Assembly: GCA_964649825.1 (NCBI GenBank)
Contig: CAZYQW010000147.1
Coordinates: forward strand, 62,001 to 126,000
From: CAZYQW01 sp964649825
GTDB taxonomy: Bacteria; Planctomycetota; B15-G4; JADJEK01
Length of the DNA: 64,000 nt
Direction of reading: 5' to 3'
In this document: positions 8,852 to 18,861 of the stretch, piece by piece
Position numbering within the stretch: position 1 is the stretch's first letter
Layout of the letters: every line of letters starts with the position of its first letter
Position numbers and translations under genes: made by a program
The notes under the pieces: model-generated
The model's database searches: none
Seen by the model: only the letters and a program-made list of their open reading frames with translations
What the model was told of the DNA's origin: nothing

Positions 8852-11770
8852 ATGATATCGACCACGAGGGCCGGAGAACACGAGCAACACGAACCCGCCG
8901 CCGCGCGCCTCGTCGACGATCGACGCGGCGCGGGCGGATGGGGCGAGGGCGTCGTCGCCGGGCTGGTCGCGCTCCTCCTTGCGTCGACGTTCCTGATCCG
9001 CGGCCTGCCGCCGGGGGTCGCACCCGTCTGCGTCGATCCCCTCTACGCCGACGTCCACGCCGTCCCGTTCAGCGAGGTGAGGCCGGACGGCTTCGAGGCG
9101 CACAACGCGTATCTCTCCGACCACGCGCTCGTCTTCTATCCGTGGCTCCGCTTCATGTCGGAGGCGGTGCGCGGCGGCGAGATCCCGTGGTGGACGCCGC
9201 ACTCGGGCGGGGGCGTCCCGTTCATCGGCAACCTGTCGTCGGCGTTCTTCTTCCCGACCACGTGGCTGTCGTTCCTTCCGCCGGACGTGATGACGGTCGC
9301 GCGCGGGATGTGGTTCGCGGCCGTGATCCGTCTCGTCGTCGCCGGTCTGTTCGGGTTCCTCTTCCTCCGCCGGCTCGGCTTCGGGCGCGCGGGTTCGGCG
9401 GCGGGCGGCGTCGGGTTCATGCTGTTCGGCTACCAGGTGGTCTGGCTGTTCTACTCGCTGTCGAACGTCGCGTGCCTCATCCCGCTCTGTCTCTTCCTGA
9501 CCGACCGGTTCGCCTCCCGGCCGTCGGCGGGGCGGGGCGCGGCCCTTGCGGTCGTCCTCGCGCTCCAGTTCCTCGGGGGGCACGCCGAGACGTCGGTCGC
9601 GACCGCGATCGCGGCGGGCGCGTGGTTCGTCGCCCGCGCGACCGCGCCGGATCGTCCCCGGCCGGTGGCGGGGATGCTCGCCAGGTTCGCCGGCGTCGGG
9701 GTCGCGTCGCTCGGGCTCTGCGCGTTCCAACTGCTCCCGTTCGTCGAGTACCTGATGCGCTCGTGGGGGCGCCTGGAGCGGCTGACGGCGCGGCCGCCGA
9801 CGTTCGATCGCCTCGACCTGGACTCGATGATGGGCCTGGTCGCGGCGAGCGTCGGAGGCGCGGCGCTGGTCCTTGGATTCCGCCGCCTGCGTGACGCCGG
9901 CCGCGCGGTGCTCCGGCCCGGGATCGCCGGCGGAGTTCTCCTGGCGATCGGAATCGCCGCGCTTCTGCCGCTCGGACTGCGGCCGCAGCTCCTGCTCTTG
10001 TTCGAGCCGGATCTGTTCGGCAGCCCCCTCACCGGCGGGTACCGAGGCCCCGAGACCTATACGGACGTGAACGGGGGCTACGCCGGCGCGTTCGCCGCGG
10101 TCCTCGCGGTCTTGTACGTGCTCGGCGGTGCGAACCGGCGGGTCGCGACGACGTTCGGCTCGCTGTTCGCGTTCGCCTGGATCCTGCCTGGTCACGTCGA
10201 ACCGTTCCATTCGCTGCTGAAGTCGATCCCTCCGTTCGACCTCGCCGCGAACACGCGCATGCTTCCGCTCTCCGGCGTCGCGATCTCGGTCCTCGCCGCC
10301 GCCGCCGTCGACCAGTGGGTCCGGCGCGGCGCGCGCGACCTCGTGCGCGCCGCACTTCGGCTCGCGATCGCGGTCGTGATCGTGATCGGCGCGAGCGCGA
10401 CGTTCCCGTGGTTCGCGGGCCTCGTCGCCACCGAGGATGCCGAGGCGGCCGCCGGCGGAGTCGCCTGGGTCAGCCCGAGCCCCGAGGACGATGCTCGGCT
10501 CGAACCGACGATCACGGCGCGAAGGACGGGGAGGTTGGTCGTATCGATGACGCTGGACGTTCCGGCGGGGACGACCGACCTCGCCGTCCACGCGGGCGAC
10601 GGTTACGCGGCGAGGAGACGCGTGGACCCGACGGTGACGGCGGCCGGCGGTCCGGTGACCGTCGAATGGGACGCGACGCGCTTCGAGCCGGGCCGCTACA
10701 CCTTGGTGCCCGTCGCCACCGACGCGGGCGGCGTGGAGACCCGGGGGGCGCCGCTCGCGCTCTGGATCGATCGCTCGCCGCACCTCACGATGCACGGCGC
10801 CGTCCGCCTCGCGATCATCCTCCTCCTTCTTCTGCCGCTGGCGTCGCTCCTCGCGGCGCACGCCGTCATCCTCGCGTGGATCGTGCCAGTCGTGATCGCG
10901 GTCGAGCTCTTCTTGTTCGGGTTCGACTACAACGCGTACGTCGACGAATCGATCGTCTACCCGCCCACGTCGGTCACGGACTTCCTTCGCGCCGAGGACG
11001 CTCGTTGGCGCCTCGAGGGACGAGGCCCGTTCCGCGTGCTGACCGAGAACGTGATCCTCCAGCCGAACATGCACTACGCGTACGACCTGCAGACGCCGCG
11101 CAGCTACGACCAGCTCGAGAACGCTCGGTTCAACCAGTTCCGCGCGGACGCGTTCCAAGGTGCAGGCATGATGTCGTACAACCGTCACACGATCGACTAC
11201 CAGAGCCCGCTCCTCGGCGTCCTGAACGTCGCGTACATCGTGACCGCCGATCGGCTCGATTCGATCCCGACGCTGGAGCTCGCCCACGAGTCGTCGGCCG
11301 GGCGCGTCTATCGCAATCGTTCGGTGCTCGACCGGGCGTTCGTGGTGGGGGACGCGCTGGACCTGCGCGCGAGGTCCCGCGCCGAGCTGCTCGCCTACGA
11401 TCCACGAACGACGGCGTTCCTCGAGGTGCCGCCGCCCGCGCCACTGGGCGGCCGGGGAACGGCGCGCATCGAGTCCTACCGCCTGAACGAGGTCGTCGTG
11501 GACGTCGAAGCGGACGGCTCGGCCCTGCTCGTTCTCACGGACAACGACTTTCCCGGTTGGTCGGCCACGGTGAACGGCTCCGACGCTCCCATCCTCCGCA
11601 CCCATCTCACGTTCCGAGCCGTGCCGGTGTCTGCCGGCGCGAGTCGAGTAGTCTTCTCGTACCGGCCTGGCTCGGTGCGAGTCGGCTTCATCCTCGCCGC
11701 TCTATCCGCCCTGGCGCTCGTGGGGGCTGGAATCGGGGCGGGAATCCGTGCGGGGCCGCGACGTCGTTGA
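8852..11770 (+). CDS. YfhO-like polytopic membrane protein
   Basis: 972 residues with about a dozen predicted membrane spans (for example VAGLVALLLASTFLI, the WFAAVIRLVVAGLFGFLFL region, and LAIILLLLLPLASLLAAHAVIL). After the first span come the acidic and aromatic loop residues typical of YfhO and GT-C-like proteins (HALVFYPWLRFM, PWWTPHSGGGVPFIGN). The C-terminal half is extracytoplasmic beta-rich sequence ending with VLTDNDFPGWSATVNGSDAPI, a hallmark of the YfhO family, plus one last span. YfhO proteins are implicated in glycosylating cell-surface polymers such as lipoteichoic acid. Here a partner role with the divergent polyprenyl-phosphate glycosyltransferase is a reasonable inference, since both can share the 39-bp promoter gap. 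Confidence 0.82.
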   Translation: MISTTRAGEHEQHEPAAARLVDDRRGAGGWGEGVVAGLVALLLASTFLIRGLPPGVAPVCVDPLYADVHAVPFSEVRPDGFEAHNAYLSDHALVFYPWLRFMSEAVRGGEIPWWTPHSGGGVPFIGNLSSAFFFPTTWLSFLPPDVMTVARGMWFAAVIRLVVAGLFGFLFLRRLGFGRAGSAAGGVGFMLFGYQVVWLFYSLSNVACLIPLCLFLTDRFASRPSAGRGAALAVVLALQFLGGHAETSVATAIAAGAWFVARATAPDRPRPVAGMLARFAGVGVASLGLCAFQLLPFVEYLMRSWGRLERLTARPPTFDRLDLDSMMGLVAASVGGAALVLGFRRLRDAGRAVLRPGIAGGVLLAIGIAALLPLGLRPQLLLLFEPDLFGSPLTGGYRGPETYTDVNGGYAGAFAAVLAVLYVLGGANRRVATTFGSLFAFAWILPGHVEPFHSLLKSIPPFDLAANTRMLPLSGVAISVLAAAAVDQWVRRGARDLVRAALRLAIAVVIVIGASATFPWFAGLVATEDAEAAAGGVAWVSPSPEDDARLEPTITARRTGRLVVSMTLDVPAGTTDLAVHAGDGYAARRRVDPTVTAAGGPVTVEWDATRFEPGRYTLVPVATDAGGVETRGAPLALWIDRSPHLTMHGAVRLAIILLLLLPLASLLAAHAVILAWIVPVVIAVELFLFGFDYNAYVDESIVYPPTSVTDFLRAEDARWRLEGRGPFRVLTENVILQPNMHYAYDLQTPRSYDQLENARFNQFRADAFQGAGMMSYNRHTIDYQSPLLGVLNVAYIVTADRLDSIPTLELAHESSAGRVYRNRSVLDRAFVVGDALDLRARSRAELLAYDPRTTAFLEVPPPAPLGGRGTARIESYRLNEVVVDVEADGSALLVLTDNDFPGWSATVNGSDAPILRTHLTFRAVPVSAGASRVVFSYRPGSVRVGFILAALSALALVGAGIGAGIRAGPRRR

Positions 11771-11830
11771 AACGGACATGGCGCGACCGTCGGGCGTGCC
11801 GTACAATCCTTCGGCGCCGAACGGACAGAC

Positions 11831-12571
11831 ATGAGAACCCACGCGCACGCTTTCCTCATCATCTTGTTCCTTGCCACCGTCGTGTCGGGCCTCGTGCTCG
11901 GCCAAGGCATGACGTACTTCACCGCCTTCGCGGACTCGTTCGACGACGATCCGGTCGGCGCCGTCCCGTTCGACATCGCGAAGCCAGGACAGAAGACGAT
12001 CAAGAGCTCGCTCGGGACGATCCTCGGCGGGGCGACCGACAAACGTGGCATCATCGAAGTGCGCCCGGCGGCGGGCTCCTCGACGAACCACGTGCTCCGC
12101 ATCAGCGACGAGAAGATCCTCGACGGCACCGGCCACAGCGAGGCGCACATCATCCCGGACCTGGGCGCCGGGCCCGGCGAAGTCATCGTGCGGTTCGACC
12201 TGCGGATCGGACGAATGTCCGGGGATACGTTCGTCTGCTCGATCGTCGACAATCGGACCACCCCCGGAACCGGACGGCTCGTGCTGATCAACGTGCTCTC
12301 CGAGGGGATGATGCTCGTCAACGGCTTGACGATCCCGGTCCACCTCACGATCTCCGCGACCTACCACATCACGGTGCGGCTCGACCTGCAGCAGGGCCCG
12401 GACACGTTCACCGTGAAGGTGGTGGAGAAGAACGGTCCCCTGAACTACGAGACCGCGCCGCTGCCGACGATGGTCGACACGCTCATCGTCAACGAGGTCG
12501 TGTTCAGCCTCACCGACAAGGGACACGGCTGGTTCGACATCGACAACGTCCAGATCCAGCACGTTCTCTAA
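11831..12571 (+). CDS. Secreted beta-rich protein of unknown function
   Basis: 246 residues. The first 25 (MRTHAHAFLIILFLATVVSGL then VLGQG) form a Sec signal peptide. The mature part has alternating hydrophobic strands, and the ending GHGWFDIDNVQIQHVL is reminiscent of concanavalin/LamG-like carbohydrate-binding folds (phrases such as HVLRISDEKI and VIVRFDLRIG). No catalytic motif is evident and I do not recognise the family. A TACAAT hexamer at 11802-11807, 24 bp upstream of the ATG, could be a -10 element, although no convincing -35 accompanies it. It probably has its own transcript. Confidence 0.7.
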   Translation: MRTHAHAFLIILFLATVVSGLVLGQGMTYFTAFADSFDDDPVGAVPFDIAKPGQKTIKSSLGTILGGATDKRGIIEVRPAAGSSTNHVLRISDEKILDGTGHSEAHIIPDLGAGPGEVIVRFDLRIGRMSGDTFVCSIVDNRTTPGTGRLVLINVLSEGMMLVNGLTIPVHLTISATYHITVRLDLQQGPDTFTVKVVEKNGPLNYETAPLPTMVDTLIVNEVVFSLTDKGHGWFDIDNVQIQHVL

Positions 12572-12584
12572 GCCGCGGCGTACC

Positions 12585-12659
12585 TGTGAACGATCGTTCC
12601 GTACGCTTGTAACCGCTTGCGCTCAAACCTCCGAACGCGTTGATGTGAACGATCATTCC
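12585..12659. promoter_or_regulatory. Pair of near-identical 16-bp dyad elements, UAS-like
   Basis: TGTGAACGATCGTTCC at 12585-12600 and TGTGAACGATCATTCC at 12644-12659 match at 15 of 16 positions, are spaced 59 bp start to start, and contain the dyad GAACGATCGTTC (one mismatch in the second copy). They lie in the non-coding gap after the secreted protein gene, about 190-260 bp upstream of the start site predicted from the sigma-54-type element at 12822. That is the usual distance for binding sites of sigma-54 activators. The binding protein is unknown. Confidence 0.5.
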
Positions 12660-12821
12660 AACCCGATGCCGTCTTTTTGTTTCGACTGTGAAACACATCG
12701 CAGCGTGGCCGTGGCGTGGTTGGCCCGAAGGGGTTGCCGGAGGGTCTGAGCGGGCCCGATCCGAACGATCTGAAGCAACATCCTGCCGAATCTGCCTCGA
12801 ATCCACCCAGATCGGACCGAG

Positions 12822-12837
12822 TGGCCCGCGGCTTGCG
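12822..12837 (+). promoter_or_regulatory. Candidate sigma-54 (-24/-12) promoter
   Basis: TGGCCCGCGGCTTGCG matches the sigma-54 consensus TGGCACGNNNNTTGCW, with GG and GC ten bases apart as required and one mismatch in each conserved block's flank. Initiation would fall near 12848, immediately before a run of hairpins. rpoN itself is encoded at 33290-34711. In E. coli the homologous yeaGH operon is known to respond to nitrogen limitation through NtrC and sigma-54, which supports the placement. Confidence 0.5.
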
Positions 12838-12847
12838 GTGTCCCCCG

Positions 12848-13031
12848 TCGCTTGGGAGTGAGTGCTTGCTGGCACTCGATGGTCTGGCCGACAGCAGACC
12901 AGCATCCGGAGAACTCAGATCTCCGGGAGGAGAGACGAGGAATTCGGCAGTCGGCTTCGAGCAGCGTCGAAGCCGGCGAATCTTGAGGGCGACACCCGAT
13001 GGGAGAGCCGGGTGTCGCTCTCTTCTTTTTC
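12848..13031 (+). ncRNA. Candidate structured RNA: four hairpins plus intrinsic terminator
   Basis: No credible reading frame covers this stretch, but it folds locally into successive perfect or near-perfect stems. The first is 12860-12877 (GAGTGC/GCACTC). The second is 12881-12900 (GGTCTG/CAGACC). The third is 12906-12926 (CCGGAGA/TCTCCGG). The fourth, 12950-12977, has an 11-bp stem with one G-U pair. A terminator closes the unit. A purine-rich single-stranded segment with GGAGGAGAG lies at 12926-12935, and several GGA triplets fall in loops or linkers. It could be an independent small RNA, a CsrA-type decoy, or an attenuated leader of prkA. The boundaries are predictions from the -12 element and the T-run. 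Confidence 0.5.
12985..13031 (+). terminator. Intrinsic terminator upstream of prkA
   Basis: A 13-bp stem (12985-12997 with 13010-13022; core CGACACCC/GGGTGTCG) encloses a 12-nt loop and is followed by TCTTCTTTTTCCC. This is the clearest rho-independent terminator in the window. It lies about 300 bp before prkA rather than after a gene, so it must end or attenuate a transcript begun in the gap. Confidence 0.75.
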
Positions 13032-13327
13032 CCGAGCCGGTCGTCGCGCATGCCGCGCGAATCGATGCTCGCGCCCACCGCTTCGCGGCGTCGCCCGTCG
13101 TTCATCCTCTCGCGCGGACCGTACGCGCGAGATAGGCTGCGCCAGCGACTTGCGACGAACGCGAGGATGCCGCTGTCGTACCGCGTGGTTCGCGCCCCGG
13201 CTTGAGCAACTCTCAAGAAAAGCCTTGCGCGAGGCCGACAGGTTCATCATCCAGGACTATGGTGGGACCGATGGCGTGGGGCGCCGAATGCGTGGCGCCT
13301 ACGGGTTCCCCGCAGGAGGCTCGCAGA
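13032..13327 (+). other. Structured untranslated stretch before prkA
   Basis: No gene is supported here. It contains a perfect 9-bp stem with a 7-nt loop at 13108-13132 (TCTCGCGCG/CGCGCGAGA), a 6-bp stem at 13201-13217 (CTTGAG/CTCAAG) followed by AAAA, and a GGCGCC-N8-GGCGCC pair just before the ribosome-binding site of prkA. I find no convincing sigma-70 promoter in it, so prkA may depend on readthrough of the upstream terminator or on an unrecognised promoter. Confidence 0.5.
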
Positions 13328-15370
<2,043 letters not shown>

Positions 15371-15373
15371 ACC

Positions 15374-16489
15374 GTGCCTCGTGACAACCTGAAGTCGCTG
15401 CGCAAGATCGACAAGGACCGCAACCGGTTCCACGAGATCGTCCGCGGACGCATCAAGAAGGATCTGAAGAAGTACGTGCGCCAGCACGAGATGCTCGGCC
15501 GCAAGGGCAAGAACATCGTCACGATCCCGATGCCGCAGATCGAGCTGCCGCACTTTCGCTACGGGCCGAACCCGAAGGGCGTCGGACAGGGCGACGGCGA
15601 TCAGGGCGATCCCGTCGACACCGGCGACGGCGCGGGACAAGCCGGTGATCAGCCGGGGCGGCACGTCCTCGAGGTCGAGGTCACGCTCGATGAGCTGGCG
15701 CAGATCCTGGGTGACGAGCTCGAGCTGCCGAAGATCCAGCCGCGCGGCGAGAACCGCATCGAGTCGTACACGGGACGCTACACGAGCGTGCGGCGAAGCG
15801 GTCCGGAGTCCCTGCGCCACTTCAAGCGCACCTACCGGCAGGCGCTGCGCCGGCAGATCATCGCCGGCACGTACGACCCGGAGAATCCGGTGATCGTCCC
15901 GATCCGCGAGGATCGCCGTTACCGATCGCGCAAGGAGGTGCTCGTCCCCGACTTCAACGCCGTCATCATTTACATGATGGACGTCTCCGGCTCGATGGGG
16001 AAGGAGCAGAAGGAGGTGGTGCGGACCGAGTCGTTCTGGATCGACACGTGGCTGCGGTCCCAGTACAAGAACCTCGAGGTGCGCTACATCGTGCACGACG
16101 CGGCGGCTCGCGAAGTCGATCGCGAGACCTTCTATCACCTGCGCGAGAGCGGCGGCACGAAGATCTCGTCGGCGTACGAACTGTGCGCACGGATGATCGA
16201 GGCGCAGTTCCCGCCGTCCGAGTGGAACATCTACCCGTTTCACTTCTCCGACGGCGACAACTGGAGCGGGCGAGACACCGAGCGCTGCGTCAAGCTGTTG
16301 AACGAGGTGATGCTCCCGAACGTGAACATCTTCTGCTACGGCCAGGTTCGCTCCGCATACGGAAGCGGTCAGTTCAAGAAGGACCTCGATCGCGCCTTTC
16401 CCGACGATCCGCGCATCATCTCGTCCGACATTCCGGACCGAGACGGGATCCTCGACTCGATCCGTGAGTTCCTGGGGACCGGCCGATGA
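15374..16489 (+). CDS. yeaH: YeaH/YhbH family protein (DUF444, VWA-like)
   Basis: 371 residues, GTG start three bases after the prkA stop. The basic N-terminus (RNRFHEIVRGRIKKDLKKYV) and IPMPQIELPHFRYG are family signatures. A Gly/Asp-rich linker follows at about 75-95. The C-terminal half is a von Willebrand A-like fold with a complete MIDAS start DVSGS (Asp203, Ser205, Ser207). The family is a constant partner of PrkA and SpoVR in starvation and stress operons; its biochemical role is unknown, probably metal-dependent protein interaction. It is shorter than E. coli YeaH (about 427). Its stop overlaps the spoVR start by four bases. Confidence 0.95.
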   Translation: MPRDNLKSLRKIDKDRNRFHEIVRGRIKKDLKKYVRQHEMLGRKGKNIVTIPMPQIELPHFRYGPNPKGVGQGDGDQGDPVDTGDGAGQAGDQPGRHVLEVEVTLDELAQILGDELELPKIQPRGENRIESYTGRYTSVRRSGPESLRHFKRTYRQALRRQIIAGTYDPENPVIVPIREDRRYRSRKEVLVPDFNAVIIYMMDVSGSMGKEQKEVVRTESFWIDTWLRSQYKNLEVRYIVHDAAAREVDRETFYHLRESGGTKISSAYELCARMIEAQFPPSEWNIYPFHFSDGDNWSGRDTERCVKLLNEVMLPNVNIFCYGQVRSAYGSGQFKKDLDRAFPDDPRIISSDIPDRDGILDSIREFLGTGR

Positions 16490-18015
16490 GCACGAACCTA
16501 ACGCCGGAGCTCGAAGCGGCCCGACGAGAGATCGAGGCGTTCGCCACCGGCTACGGCCTCGACTTCTTCGAGACGATCTTCGAGGTGCTCGACGCGGATC
16601 AACTGAACGAGGTCGCCGCCTTCGGCGGATTCCCGACGCGCTATCCCCATTGGCGTTTCGGGATGGAATACAACCAGCTCGAGAAGGGGTACTCCTACGG
16701 GCTCTCGAAGATCTACGAGCTCGTCATCAACAACGACCCGTGCTACGCCTACCTGATGCGGTCGAACGCGTTGGTCGACCAGAAGCTCGTGATGGCGCAC
16801 GTCTACGGGCACTGCGACTTCTTCAAGAACAACCTGTGGTTCTCGAAGACCGACCGCAAGATGATGGACCACATGGCGAACCACGGCACCGTGATTCGCC
16901 GGTGGATCGATCGCGTCGGGCTCGAGGAGGTCGAGCGATTCCTGGACGCGTGTCTCTCGCTCGACAACCTGATCGATCCGCACTCGGTGTTCATCCGCCG
17001 GGCCGCGAAGCCGGCGTCGCGGGACCGCGCGATCGCGGAGGAGCTGGTCAAGTTCAAGAGCAAGGGATACATGGACTCCTTCGTCAACCCGAAGGAAGCG
17101 ACCGAGCGCGAGAGGGCTCGGATCCGCCATGAGGCCGAGCAGGACGAGAAGTTCCCGCCGCGGCCCGTGCGGGACGTGCTTCAGTTCCTGCTCGATCACG
17201 CCCCGCTGCAGCGGTGGCAGGCCGAGATTCTCGAGATCGTGCGGAACGAGGCGTACTACTTCTCGCCGCAGGCGATGACGAAGATCATGAACGAGGGTTG
17301 GGCGTCGTACTGGCACTCGACGATGATGACGCAGAAGATCCTCTTGCCGACCGAGGTGATCGACTACGCCGACCACCACAGCGGCACGCTCGCGACCTCG
17401 CCGGGGCGGCTCAACCCGTACAAGATGGGAATCGAGCTGTTCCGCGACATCGAGGATCGCTGGAACCGCGGGAAGTTCGGCAAGGAGTTCGAGGAGTGCG
17501 ACGACTTCGACAAGAAGCGCCGCTGGAACAAGAGGCTCGGCCAGGGGCGCGAGAAGATCTTCGAGGTGCGGAAGACGCACAACGACGTCACGTTCCTCGA
17601 CACGTTCCTGAACGACGAGTTCTGCGAGGCCCAGAAGCTGTTCGTCTACGGGATCAACCGGAGGACCGGCGAGTACGAGATCATCGACCGAGACTGGCGG
17701 AAAGTGCAGGCGCAGCTCCTCTACAGTCTGACCAACTGGGGCCAGCCCTTCATCTACGTCGTCGACGGCAACTACAAGAACCGCGGCGATCTCTACCTCC
17801 ACCACCGTTGGAACGGGACCGATCTCCAGTTCGACTTCGCGTCCGAGACCCTGAAGAACCTCAGCTTGATCTGGTCGCGACCGGTGCACCTGGAGTCGCA
17901 GCACGAGGGCAAGGGAGTGTTGATGTCGTGTCAGGGCTACGAGGCCGAAGTGACGAGCCAGGAGATGACGCCGTCCGAGGAGGCGATGGCGGTGGGGCAG
18001 GGTTCGCACAGTTGA
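16486..18015 (+). CDS. spoVR: SpoVR family protein
   Basis: 509 residues, almost the length of E. coli YcgB (510). It carries the family signatures FPTRYPHWRFGMEYNQLEKGYSYG (residues about 46-69), HVYGHCDFFKNN, EGWASYWHST and NPYKMGIELFRDIEDRW. Many His and Glu residues in these motifs suggest a metal-binding alpha-helical enzyme fold, but no activity has been established. In Bacillus it affects spore cortex formation; in non-sporulating bacteria it travels with prkA and yeaH and responds to stationary phase. The ATGA overlap with yeaH indicates translational coupling. Confidence 0.96.
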   Translation: MSTNLTPELEAARREIEAFATGYGLDFFETIFEVLDADQLNEVAAFGGFPTRYPHWRFGMEYNQLEKGYSYGLSKIYELVINNDPCYAYLMRSNALVDQKLVMAHVYGHCDFFKNNLWFSKTDRKMMDHMANHGTVIRRWIDRVGLEEVERFLDACLSLDNLIDPHSVFIRRAAKPASRDRAIAEELVKFKSKGYMDSFVNPKEATERERARIRHEAEQDEKFPPRPVRDVLQFLLDHAPLQRWQAEILEIVRNEAYYFSPQAMTKIMNEGWASYWHSTMMTQKILLPTEVIDYADHHSGTLATSPGRLNPYKMGIELFRDIEDRWNRGKFGKEFEECDDFDKKRRWNKRLGQGREKIFEVRKTHNDVTFLDTFLNDEFCEAQKLFVYGINRRTGEYEIIDRDWRKVQAQLLYSLTNWGQPFIYVVDGNYKNRGDLYLHHRWNGTDLQFDFASETLKNLSLIWSRPVHLESQHEGKGVLMSCQGYEAEVTSQEMTPSEEAMAVGQGSHS

Positions 18016-18061
18016 CGTACGATCGACCGGGCCGCTGGCGGGACTCGACACGGAGCAACGG

Positions 18062-18763
18062 ATGATCGAGTGGCGCGACGCAGCGAGTCGGGACGAGCCG
18101 CCGCTCTCTCCCGGCGGCTCGATGATCCAGCGGGTCGAGGCCCGACATGAGCCGAGCGGGTGCGGCAACGGCTCGGCCTCGTTCCACGAGGCGCGCTCGG
18201 CCGTCTTCGACCGGTTGTTCGGAGTGCCGATCGACGTCGACGGAGGAGGCGCCGGCGACGGCCTCGACGTGCGGATCCACTCCCCCGGATTCGCCGATCG
18301 CAGCTTCTACACCCTGGTCACGAGCGGCATGAGCGACCATCCGATGCACACGCCGCCGGAGCTCGGGCCCGAAGTGCGCCGTGCCGAGATGGTCCTCTAC
18401 GTCGACCAACCCGGGCCCAGCACGGTCCGGTTGCTTCGAACTCTCGCGTTGATGCCGCGCCGTTCGGGGATGTGGCTCGGGCACGGCCATACTCTGCCGA
18501 ACGGAGCCCCCCCGGCCCCGCTCTTCCCGGGCTCCACGCTCGACACGCTGCTGATCCTCGACACGATCGTGATGCCCGAGCGCGAGATCTGGCGTCACGT
18601 CACGCTCGACGATGAACCCCTCCGTCTCCTGAACCCGGTGCCGATCACGTCGCGCGAATGCGCGGTCAAGTTGACGATGGGGCTTCCTGCGCTGCTCGAG
18701 AGGTTCAACCATCGCGGGCTCTCGTTCGTCCTCGACACCGGGCGCGACGATCTCGCCGTCTGA
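18062..18763 (+). CDS. Suppressor-of-fused (SUFU) domain protein
   Basis: 233 residues. From about residue 70 the sequence follows the bacterial SUFU domain: FYTLVTSGMSDHPMHTPPE, RRAEMVLYVDQP, LRTLALMPRRSGMWLGHGHTLPN and the PLFPGSTLDTLLILD stretch. SUFU is best known as a eukaryotic Hedgehog regulator, while bacterial SUFU proteins are common in toxin-immunity and orphan settings. Here it starts 46 bp after spoVR on the same strand and could be cotranscribed. No toxin gene is adjacent. An internal ATG at 18122 is an alternative start, but GGAG before 18062 favours the longer form. Function unknown. Confidence 0.75.
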   Translation: MIEWRDAASRDEPPLSPGGSMIQRVEARHEPSGCGNGSASFHEARSAVFDRLFGVPIDVDGGGAGDGLDVRIHSPGFADRSFYTLVTSGMSDHPMHTPPELGPEVRRAEMVLYVDQPGPSTVRLLRTLALMPRRSGMWLGHGHTLPNGAPPAPLFPGSTLDTLLILDTIVMPEREIWRHVTLDDEPLRLLNPVPITSRECAVKLTMGLPALLERFNHRGLSFVLDTGRDDLAV

Positions 18764-18861
18764 GGTTCCTTCGGCGATCGCGATTTTCTCGAAGCCGAGA
18801 AACGCCGCGGGGAGGAATGACGGGAACGGACCGGAAGCGTCGTCACGGCCAAGGAGCGCGC

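Noticed and set aside
8813..11605. N-terminal extension of the glycosyltransferase frame
   Set aside because: The frame is open upstream of 8812 but the translation is Arg/Glu-rich antisense of the YfhO-like gene; the family N-terminus is at 8812.
12588..12770. GAACGATC half-sites taken alone as an operator motif
   Set aside because: The octamer and CGATCG cores occur in many coding regions of this window; only the duplicated 16-bp dyad is retained.
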